Below, piece by piece: positions 8,936-18,500 of a stretch of DNA of 21,561 nt (position 1 is its first letter; every line of letters begins with the position of its first letter). Position numbers and translations under genes: made by a program. Below the pieces are notes generated by a model, which saw nothing but the letters and a program-made list of their open reading frames with translations, was not told the origin of the DNA and searched no databases. The DNA comes from Reticulomyxa filosa (Eukaryota; Foraminifera; Reticulomyxidae): positions 1 through 21,561 of the forward strand of contig ASPP01012842.1 in NCBI GenBank assembly GCA_000512085.1. Direction: 5' to 3'.

Positions 8936-11900
8936 TCATTGAGCCGAAGACTGACTCATAACACTTTTCCTGGCAACACCAATATGGCAATCATTGACTT
9001 TTGCAGCAAAGCGCAAGGAGCACAACGACTCTGTATTGTTCGTCATTCATTTCCAAACCAAAACATTACAACTATGTTTTCTTTGACAAAAGCCAAAAAA
9101 AAAAAGAAATTACCATCGATTTTATCACTTTCTGGACACAAGTTCACAAACATCAAAGTCTTGCTCTGCCCTCCAAAATAATTCATTAACAAGTGCGTCA
9201 ATTTACTATTTCGATAAGGGATATGTTTATGGTTATTTGACAATGCACTGATAACATCGCCTAAACAACTCAAAGAGCTATTGATATTTTGGGTTTCGAT
9301 CAATTGTTGTCCCTTTTTTGTTGTTGTTTCAACAAACACATGCGCACATACACTACGTTATAAGATAAAAAAATAAAAAATAAACTTGAGCATGTGATTT
9401 TTTAATCTTTCGCTTCCGGCCAGATCAATCAAGTTCAAGACTCCAAACGTTTGTTGTTGGGTGATTGGGTTGATACCAGTTAAAAACAATTGGAATACTG
9501 AGTGTGATCGTGACGAGCGATCGTTGCAATCGGTCTTGCCCGTGGTACGATTTTTGCTGGCACGCAATAGCAATGGATACACGTCTTGAGCACATTGCAC
9601 AGTGCATTGAGTCAAGTCCGCCACTTCCACTTCATTTTTGTTTTTTCCGTCTTTTTTCAATGCCAACTCCAAATATGCATCGTCTTTTGGTGCCAACAGG
9701 TCACGAATCTATTTATTTATTTTTTTTTTTGCATTTCAACTTTTTTTTTTTTTTTGAAACTTGAAAGAAATTTGGAAAGATGTACCTTTTCATTGTAAAT
9801 TTCCAAAAAGGAAGCCAGAAATTGGTACTTCCATCCTTTGGAAACTAGGTTCTCTGCATGGGCAAAGATTTGCTCCACTGCTCGTGGAATCATGCCTCTG
9901 TTTTCATCTTTGCTATTCAACGACGGACCCTCCATTGTATACGTCTTTCCGGAGCCAGTTTGCCCATACGCAAAGATGCAGACTTTCGCAAAGACACACA
10001 ATATGCAATAAAATAAAAAAAAAAGATCAACAGCGATGAAAATAAACACGTCAAAAAGACGAATGGCGTTACAAACCTTTGAATCCATCCAAAGCAGATT
10101 GCACCAACTGAGAAATTTCCGAGAACACATCGTCTTGTCTGTCGCAGGGTTGGAATACGCGATCAAAATTGAAAGCGTAGCGTTTGCTTTCGCCCTTTTG
10201 GCCAGTGTAATTCACGCTCGATTCGCCTATCAAGACAATAGGCTGTTGCTCCGTTGTTTGTTCCGGGAACTCAAACACCAGATTGTTGTCTTTCTCTTCG
10301 CCATTCAATATTGGCCGAATTCGGCAATACACGCGGATATTACCTTTTAACTCTTGAATCGTGTTGTGCAAATGCTTTCGCAATTCTTCGTCCTTATCAC
10401 AAATATATATGTATATATACATATATATATATACATATATGCATATATATATGTACATATGCAAATGCTAACTCTTCTGGCTCGATTTTCGAGTGCTACA
10501 ATGGTTTGTTCTAGTCTGACAATACGTTCCTCTCGAGCGACGAGCTGTTTCATTTGTTCGGTACAGGTCATGTCGAGCTGTTCATATTGCATTTTCAAGG
10601 ACATCATTTCGCCGCGCTTTTGCATCGCCTGCGTGTCGTTCAAGGAAATTACGTTTTGCAGGGTTCTGCGAGTGCCTTCAAACTCTGTCAGTTGCTTCAT
10701 TTGGTTTTCAATGGTATTGTTCAACGATTGGTTTTCGAGTTGCAATGAGCCATTGATTTGTCTTTTTTTTTTTTTTTTTGTGTGTGTGTACATATACATA
10801 CATGTGTAATTTGTCTTTTTTTTTTTTTTCCTTGCATCCTGTGTCAGCAATGTATTTCGAAACTTGGCTTGTTGAAGCTCTTGTTTGCAAATGGTCAACG
10901 ACTTTTCCATTTGCCCCAGAGAGTCGTGTTGATGGGTCATTTGTTTGGACTGAATGTTATACTGTTCGCGAATAAGCACCAACTGTGAGTCCAGCATTTT
11001 CAGCTCCGACGCTTGCGATTGAATGGTCGAGTCTTTCAAGCAAAGGTTCATTTGCAACGTGGTCACTTGTTGTTGCAAGGTTTGCTTCGATTGGTCCAAC
11101 GCACAGTATTGATTCTTCAAGCTGTCCATCTGCTTTTCCAGTCGCTCTTTTTCCATCTTGGCATTTTCGACAGATCTTTCCATTGTTTCCAACTTTTGTT
11201 GAAACTCACGCAATTGCAACTGCCCATTCTTCACTTCTTGCAAATGTTCGTCTTCGCGCGCGTTTTTTTCATGTTCCAACTCAATATTGTGTTCTATTAT
11301 ATTAAATATATATACATATATGTATATGTATACATATATATATATATATATGTATGCATTAATCCAACCTTGCAATTGTTCAACGAGAGCTTGTTTGTCT
11401 TTCAATTCAGCTTGTAATTGGACGAGTTGTTCTTTGAGTTGAGGCAACGTCAAGGGCTTGTTGGCACCGCCCAGGTTACCTCTTCTTGATGATGTGCTCG
11501 AGCCTCGACTGTTGCTTCGATCTCTGCTGGCATTGCTGTTTCTTGCTAATGCGTTTGTTGGATTCATGCTGCTTTTGTGGATTAGACTTCGGCCTCGCAT
11601 CAGCGCATTGCGTCTGTTATTCTCATTGTCACTGTCTTCCGTGTCCTGTCCATTGCCACTACGCAGTGAAGACGAATACATTTTGTTGTTGTTGTTGCTA
11701 CTGCTGCCGCTTACGTAGGTTGAGCCACGTAGGCCATGACTATTTATCCCAATGTCTTTGCTCCGACACTCGAACTGTTCTGACTCTTCGAGTTCATTCC
11801 ATCAAATCCTTTTTTTTTTTTTTTTTTAAGTGTACTTTGTAAATTCCCTTCTTTCCTCCTCTTTTCTTCTTATATATCATGTACCTGCTGTACTTGTGCT

Positions 11901-12605
11901 GGGCACCCAATGCAATGTGTTTCGAGTGGGGCGTCGTGTTGCCGGCCTGTCAAATTACAATCACACAAATCAGAAGTTTTAACTTTTTTTTTTTTTGCAA
12001 ACTTGCTAAAAAAGGCGCACTTTTTTTAAAATGTGTTCCCCCCTCAAAAAAGTTAAAGTCCTGGCAATTTATTTTGTTTTTTTTCACAAAAAGCCCGTTC
12101 TTTTTCAATTATAAATTTCCCCACTACTTTTTATTTTTTTTTCTCCCTCTCCTCCCTACCGGAGAAAATCTGAAAAAATTAATTTTTTTTTTTGTAAAGT
12201 GTTGTTTGTCCGTTTGATCAAATAATGTGAATAGCCTTTTTTTCTTTCCCCTTTGGTGCTCCTTCCCCTGACAGGTATGACACAACATAGACAGAACATG
12301 GCAAAGCCGTCCCCATCGACATGGCTGAAATCATTGGAATGAATGGAATTGGAAAGCAGATTTTTGTTGTTTGTGTTGTGCAGTGCGCTCGATTTAATGG
12401 ATTGGCGATGAAAAGAGTTAAAATCTACAATTTGATCGACTTGTGTCTTATCTTTCTTCATTTGCGCTAAATCATTCGTCGCTGTTCCTGTTGCCATTCC
12501 CATTGCTACTGTTGCTGTTCCTGTTGCTGTTGTTTTTGCTGCCATTGAAGTGCGACGCCAGTCACCGACATTCTCCTTGTCATCAAATATCCCGCATTGA
12601 TTCAT
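8936..12605 (-). CDS. Kinesin-14 family motor protein (C-terminal motor)
   Basis: Proposed exons 12605-12273, 11946-11885, 11739-11369, 11293-10473, 10392-10077, 9982-9786, 9708-9386, 9352-9114 and 9030-8936; phases agree and give about 918 residues. Order: Ser/Asn-rich N-terminal tail, long coiled coil (roughly residues 155-530), neck [14 protein letters not shown], then the motor. Motor motifs seen: P-loop [19 protein letters not shown], switch [10 protein letters not shown], switch [11 protein letters not shown], then [28 protein letters not shown] and [16 protein letters not shown] motor at the C-terminus behind a coiled coil and the [11 protein letters not shown] neck are diagnostic of kinesin-14, which moves toward microtubule minus ends and usually acts in spindle organisation or transport. 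Motor exons are firm; the two N-terminal exons and their 326-nt intron are tentative, and translation could instead start at the ATG at 11681. An A-rich/CA-repeat stretch at 10765-10835 is in frame but may hide a short intron. Confidence 0.9.
9353..9385 (-). other. Proposed 33-nt intron in the motor domain
   Basis: Right after switch II ([12 protein letters not shown]) the frame runs into a stop. Removing GTTTATTTTTTA...ACGTAG, 33 nt in phase 2, joins it to the exon carrying [14 protein letters not shown]. The result leaves loop L11 about ten residues longer than usual. The intron would be far shorter than its neighbours, so the exact boundary is uncertain. Confidence 0.45.
9945..9968 (-). 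other. Kinesin P-loop (Walker A) GQTGSGKT
   Basis: The exon starting at 9982 reads [19 protein letters not shown], which contains the nucleotide-binding loop typical of kinesin motors with all conserved residues. The coordinates of the octapeptide are approximate to a few bases. Confidence 0.9.
10393..10472 (-). repeat. TATA/TACATA-repeat intron of the kinesin gene
   Basis: An 80-nt intron made mostly of a TATATA/CATATA simple repeat. Donor GTTAGC follows ENRARR; the acceptor is TGATAAG, an AAG rather than CAG or TAG. Phase 0 splicing joins ENRARR to [10 protein letters not shown], giving the expected kinesin-14 neck. Confidence 0.7.
11294..11368 (-). repeat. TA-repeat intron of the kinesin gene
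   Basis: A 75-nt intron (GTTGGA...ATAATAG) consisting largely of TATATA/TACATA repeat. Removing it in phase 1 joins VEQLQ to [10 protein letters not shown] and restores an uninterrupted coiled coil. Confidence 0.8.
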
Positions 12606-13649
12606 TTGTCTTCCTAGTCCTTGCTGGTTCGTTCTTGCTTCTTGCTCGGCCAGCTCCCTTTTTTTATGAAACAAAACAAAAGGTGGCGTGCCTCAAAATT
12701 TTGTGTATACATGTTTATTCATATAATCAGAGGACGATACAGCTCGTGTTCTTTTAATTGACAAAAGTGTTATATGAACCTGCGATGAGCCTCCAACTCT
12801 TTGCTTGCTATCGTGTTAAGTGATGCTCTTGGATATTTCAGTCCGGAATCCAGTGTCATTCGCTTTTGTCCCAATTGTGACAATGAAGTCGATTGCTGTT
12901 ATATTTTTTTTGTAGAAGTTGACGTACAGTAACGTTTCTCGTATAATATCACAAAAAAACATTTAAATCTCAATTTGGTCAGAAAATACTAAACAGAATG
13001 CATTGTTTCCTCTGTCTTGAAAAATGAAAAATCTTTTGCACAACAGATGACTGAACCCTTTGAGCTTGGTCAAAAAATTTGAGCTGTTATTTCCCCGAAC
13101 TTTTCTCAGCACGGTTAAGAGTGTACTGTTCTTTGCTCAAAAATTTTTTGTGGAATTTGCACTTAACCACTACATCATCCGTAATAATGTGAGGGAGAAA
13201 TCAAAGACAAAGGAATAGCGCATCAAAATAAGTTCACAAATTTTATCAAAAAGAGTAGTTGTACAAATAATTTATAAGTTAGGTTATTTTAAGTTTTCAT
13301 TTATCAGTGCTTAGACTTTTTAAATGAATTAAAAATCTTTTATATGTGTTTTTATTGGAATTAGTTGTTTGAGTTTTGTCTATATTTTGCATTTTTACAC
13401 TGTTTCTTTTTTTACAAAAATGAGACTACTTTATTGAGAAAAGTAGTTATTCAAGAAAAAATAATGCAAAATTTTCCACAAACAAAAAGATTACAAGCTG
13501 TCCAACAAAACAAAAAAAGGACAAAAACGCAAAAAAAATTTAATTACAAGTATATTTTTTGAAAACATTTAAAAAACTGTAAATTTTAAGAATAAAAATA
13601 AAAGATTCACGATTTGTGGATATTTTCAAAAATATTTAGATGTATTTTT

Positions 13650-13891
13650 GTGAAGAAAATCGGTTATCTCTATAAATGGTATTTTGGTAACTTTTTTAAT
13701 GCTATGTGAGGAATGAAGTTTACTCTGAATTATGATCTTCCACTCACAGAAATAAGAAAGATATCGCATTGAGTAATTGCAAATTTGTGGTTAGTGTAAT
13801 TTTATATAAGATTCTTTTAGAAATACAATAGAATGCAAAAGAAAGTTTATATCTAAAACGTAATCTTATAGAGATAATCGATTTTCTTCAC
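13650..13891. mobile_element. MITE-like element with 25-bp inverted arms
   Basis: Bases 13650-13674 and the reverse complement of 13867-13891 agree at 24 of 25 positions (core GAAGAAAATCG, then TTATCTCTATA). They enclose about 190 AT-rich bases with no ORF. Short non-coding elements with terminal inverted repeats are typical of MITEs. No target-site duplication is evident to me, and similarity to the copy near 15047 extends past both sides of the arm, so the true ends may lie elsewhere. Confidence 0.5.
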
Positions 13892-15036
13892 GAAGAAACT
13901 TTTTTTCCGAGTTAAGTTTGCAAATCTTATCCAAAAGGACATAGCGCACAAAACATGTTAATTGACACAACGATTTATAACAAATAGAAAATTTATTCAT
14001 CATAGTAATATTTGTTTTTGAAATTATTTTAGTTCAACGTTTTTAATCTGTTTGAAATTGTGACAATTTTATTGTTTATCTCCACAATAATCAAGTTGTA
14101 ATTTTCTTGATCAGTAAGTTATCTGTTTGCATAGTGTACATATAATGACTTCTACTGTTTTACTACAATATGAGCAACAAGTTGAATTTTGATGTTTGGT
14201 CATTTTAGATATTCTTGCACTTTGCTCACTTTCAGTTTCCTTTTTGCCACATTTTTTACTTTAGACTATATAATCATTTAATAATCTTCTTTCTTTTTAT
14301 AATCATTGTCATAACTATAACATGATATATTTGTCTGCTATTACACTGGGTGTAATCTTGGTAAATGCAAATTAAAAGCTTATTGTTTATTATTGAAAAG
14401 TAGACATAATATATAATTAATTTTTGATTATGTTTTCCAATTACACTTCGTAAATCTCTGGATTTAAATATATTTTGCATTGAGTCCAAATGAAAATACT
14501 ATTGTCAAATCTTTTGAAAATTTTTGCTTGATTTATTTTTAAGCAATATTTATATCGTTTATTATTGCTATTAGCGCTTAATGAAAGATAGATTATGCAA
14601 AAAAAATACGTAATTTTTAAATTACTAGCGAAAAATTGACAATTAATGGAAAAAAAACAAAAATTAAAAATTAAATTTAAAAACTTTCATTTAAATTGTG
14701 ACATTCATAACATAAAAATTACTTGCCGTCATTTGTTTTTGTTTTTTTTACTCTTTGATGATTTTTGTTTTTGATGTATTTTTTCAATAAATTTTTGTAT
14801 TCATTTCAATTGCAAAAACTTGCTATTTTTTAAAAAAATTAGTGTAAAATATTTATTGTGGAACATTTTTTGAACTGCTTTAAAAGACTTGCAAATTTCA
14901 TGGTTATAAAAATATATAAAATGTTTAAATTTTTGAAACAATTAGGAAAGATGGAATAAAAAACTAAAATCAAATCATGTTTAAAAACTACACGATTCGT
15001 AGGTATTTTTTAATATAAAAAAAATAGGACTGGATG

Positions 15037-15118
15037 TTGTTTCTTCATGAAGAAAATTGATTATCTCTATAAGATGACGTTTTAGTTGTCGGCCTTCTTT
15101 TGCATTCTACTGTATACG
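15037..15118 (+). repeat. Second copy of the inverted-repeat arm and flank
   Basis: ATGAAGAAAATTGATTATCT and the following bases (15047-15071) repeat the arm at 13650 with a few changes. Downstream, ACGTTTTAG and CTTTTGCATTCTACTGTAT also match the reverse complement of 13829-13862. The stretch shared with the minus-strand copy is therefore about 80 bp. Upstream, ACGATTCGTAGGTATTTTT near 14992 resembles ACGATTTGTGGATATTTT near 13608. Confidence 0.65.
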
Positions 15119-15357
15119 AATATCAAACTAATGTATGTCAGGCATTATGCGCAATATCGAAGAAGATGATTGATTTGAAATATGTGAATCAAAGTAATGT
15201 AGATATTGTGTACAATGAAATAGCATAGATAGTTGCTAAACATACCAGAAAGAATATTGAAAATGATAAACAATATCTGAATATTAATACTCCATCGATT
15301 GCAATGGACAACATTGAATTAATGAATGTACAGAAGCAATATATTGTTATAGTTTAA
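15115..15357 (+). pseudogene. Decayed ORF with one internal stop, unknown origin
   Basis: Reading from GAATATCAAACT to the TAA at about 15357, one frame gives roughly 78 codons interrupted only by a TAG near 15226. It reads EYQTNVCQALCAISKKMIDL and later IVAKHTRKNIENDKQYLNIN, more protein-like than the surrounding AT-rich DNA. It adjoins the repeat copy at 15037-15118 and may be a remnant of a mobile element. No domain is recognised. Confidence 0.3.
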
Positions 15358-15432
15358 TCAAAATTTATATTTTGATCCTAAGTGTTGTTGGATTTGTTGG
15401 TGAAATGTAATATCTGCTGTATACTAAACTGT

Positions 15433-15467
15433 CACGTGTTTACAAACAGCAGAGTGCTCAAGAGCAC
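15433..15467. promoter_or_regulatory. CACGTG palindrome and hairpin upstream of the ATPase gene
   Basis: CACGTG (15433-15438), the E-box/G-box core in other eukaryotes, and a perfect hairpin GTGCTC-AA-GAGCAC (15454-15467) lie 65-100 bases before the ATPase ATG. They may be promoter or 5' UTR elements; there is no direct evidence. Confidence 0.25.
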
Positions 15468-15531
15468 ACTTAAAAAACTAGCCAGGGTCTGAAGTTAGTT
15501 AAATTGTTTCTAAGTACAAAAAGAAACAACA

Positions 15532-18500
15532 ATGGCAGACACAGAAAATGTGGCAGAAATGGCAGTGCTCACTGATAAAGAGGAGGAGATAGTCCCTGAT
15601 ACAAGATACTCGAGCAGCGATGTTATTGCGGCTGCAGAGGAAATCAAGTTCAAACAACAACAAGCAGCGGAAAAAGTGGAAAGAGAAATAAAGACAGGGA
15701 AAAAAACACCAGAGGAAGCACAAGCAGAATTGCGCAAAGCTTACACAACAATGGCCCATGTCCTGGACAAGTTGGAGCTTGCGAAGGAGTTCGATACTAA
15801 CCTTGAAACGGGGCTGACATCAAAACAAGTTTGAACGAACAAGCAAAAAAAAAATTGCGATTTTTCTTTTTTTCCCTGCCTAAAAAAGGTCCTGAAAAGC
15901 ATTTTACAAATGTTTTGCATAATAAAACGCGTGTGTTTGTGGTTATGTTATAGGTGGAAGAAAAACTACAAAAATTTGGCTTCAATGAATTGTCGCCTGC
16001 ATATCGCGAGCCGTGGTACGTTAAAATGATACGATTTATTTTCGGTGGTTTTTTCAATCAGTTGCTGTTGACCGGAGCAGTCTTGTGTTTCGTTGCGTAT
16101 GGTTTGCAACCAACCATCCCAAGCAATGTTAAGTGTTGCTATTTTGAAAACATTTTTGTGAAACGTGCTATAACGCGGTCATGAGTATTCGCCGCAACAA
16201 CTAATGACACACAAAATAATGTTGCTATGACAGATGTATTTAGGCGTGTGCCTGATAGTCGTGGTGTTGGTAACGGGTTTGTTTGGATTTTATCAAGAGA
16301 GTAAATCCGATGACCTAATGGCTGGGTTGTCAAAAATGTTACCACCCAATGTAATCGTATTGCGCAACGGTGAAAAAACGAGTATTTCTCCTACGTTATT
16401 GGTGCCAGGGGACATTGTCGACATGTCCATGGGAATGCGTATTCCGGCGGACATTCGTATTTTTGATTGCACACCGGACATGGAAGTTTTGTTAATAAGA
16501 AGTTTTTTTTTAAAAGAAAAAAAAGGGTATACGAATGAAACATAGAACCAAAAAAAAATTAAAAATTTTGAAGCTTTTACTCCTTTCTTAGTTCCCTCTT
16601 GCAGCTTCTCCAATAAATAAGTTAAAAGTTATGAACGTGAAAACAGGTCGACAACTCATCTTTGACAGGCGAGTCAGAACCCCAGAAACGAGATTGGCGA
16701 AAATCAAACCTCGTTCCAGCAGAATCACCTAACTTGACATTTTTCGGTACTTTGTTGGTCCGTGGCAAAGGCACGGGAGTAGTAATTGGTACTGGAGATA
16801 CCACATTTATGGGTCACACGGCCAAAGCAGCTGCGTCCACAGAATCAGAACCTACCCCGATTGCCTTGGAAATCAAAGACTTTTGTTTCAAAATTTCGAT
16901 AATCGCTTTCGCACTGGGAATATTGTTTTTCGTTTTGGGGATGGCCACCAATCCAAATTGGATTGTTAATGTGGTCTGGTTGATTGGGATCATTGTCGCA
17001 AACGTTCCTGAGGGTCTGCTTGCTGAAGTCACCGTATCTCTCACTCTTACCGCAAATCGAATGTTTCATAAAGTTTAGTTTATGTTGCTCTCTTTGCTTT
17101 ATTTTAGTTCGCACATGTACACCTGTGTACGTATGTTGTATATGACGTGTATAAATCATTCCGGATTTTGGCTTTGTATAGAATGTGCGTGTGAAAAACT
17201 TGGAATCAGTGGAAACGTTGGGTTCCACCACAGTGATATGCTCAGATAAGACAGGAACACTGACGACAAACGTAATGACGTGTATGTATGTTGTATTTGA
17301 TTTGAAAGAACGCGAATGTGACACAACATCACCAATGCAAGCCATTGAAGGAGATTTTTACGACGTACGCGATAAAATGGTAAAGCAAAGAAAGCCTGAT
17401 TTCTTGCGATTGGTCCGCTGTGCCGCGCTATGTAACAACGCCGAATTCATTGGCGAAGAGATTGACGAAACTGCAAATGCGACAGAAACAGCAATGGTTA
17501 AATTCGCTTTTGGACATGTCAATTCAGCCTATTCCACCACCGTAGCCAATTATCGAAAATACCACAAAAAATTGCATGAGATCCCATTCAACAGCTCTAA
17601 TAAGTGGCAAATATCAGTGCATGAACTAATGTCAAATTACACAATCGACGAAGAAGGAAAGATTGGCAAAAGTGAAGGAAACGAAGAAGAGAAAAGTAAA
17701 GTCGATGACTCGAACAAAAAGTTGGCATTGATCCAAATGAAAGGAGCCCCGGAACGTGTGTTGACATTTTGTGATAGACATTGGATGGACGGCAAATCAG
17801 TGGAATTGACAGAAAAAAACCGCGAAGAAGTAATGGATTTAGTGATGACATTAGGAAGTCGTGGACAGCGTGTTTTGGCATTGGCTGAAGTGATTCTCGA
17901 TCCCCAAGAATACGACTTGAATATAGAAGAGCCTATTCCAGAGTATTTCTCCGAAGAAGTTGAGGCAGTTGATGAGGACAATTGTGTGGTCGTAGAACTT
18001 AACGATGAAAAACACAAAGTCCCTGTCAGCGGAAAAAATGAAGCAGGCAAAGAGTATCCATGGGAGGAATTGCAAATCAAACACATTAAAGATGGAATCA
18101 ATCAAACATTAAATATTCCTGTTGCATCGCAGCGAATTTTGTTTGGAAATCGAGGTCAAATTCTCGATGATGAATTGTTATTCAGTGACCTGAAATGTGA
18201 ACGTGGCAGCGTGTTCCATTTGCGATTGGGTCCATACAAATTTGCCGGAACCAAAGAAGAAAATGTGAACTGGCCATTCCGTCGAAATGGAGAACAAGGA
18301 TTGGTATTCATTGGTTTGATGGCCATGATTGACCCTCCAAGACCCGGTGTACCCGAGGCTGTGACCAAGTGTCAGTCGGCAGGTATCAAAGTGATCATGG
18401 TCACTGGTGATCACCCCGTCACGGCCAAGGCCATTGCGTCCAAGGTAGGAATTTTGGGCCCAAAATCCCAAACTTTGGAAGACGTGGCAAAAGAAAATAC

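Larger units (their letters stand above)
12606..15531. other. AT-rich intergenic region between divergent genes
   Basis: About 2.9 kb between the starts of the kinesin gene (minus) and the cation ATPase gene (plus). Promoters of both should lie at its edges. It holds an inverted-repeat element near 13650-13891, another copy of its arm at 15047-15071, a decayed ORF at about 15115-15357 and a small hairpin at 15454-15467. The rest is AT-rich with no supported gene; ORFs at 13365-13562 and 14274-14489 are low-complexity. Confidence 0.6.

Noticed and set aside
11458-11842. Plus-strand Leu- and Cys-rich ORFs opposite the kinesin N-terminal region
   Set aside because: They are antisense readings of the Ser/Arg/Asn-rich kinesin exons.
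13069-13151. Approximate inverted repeat TCAAAAAATTTGAGC / GCTCAAAAATTTTTTG
   Set aside because: The arms are mostly A/T runs and match imperfectly, so chance is likely in this composition.
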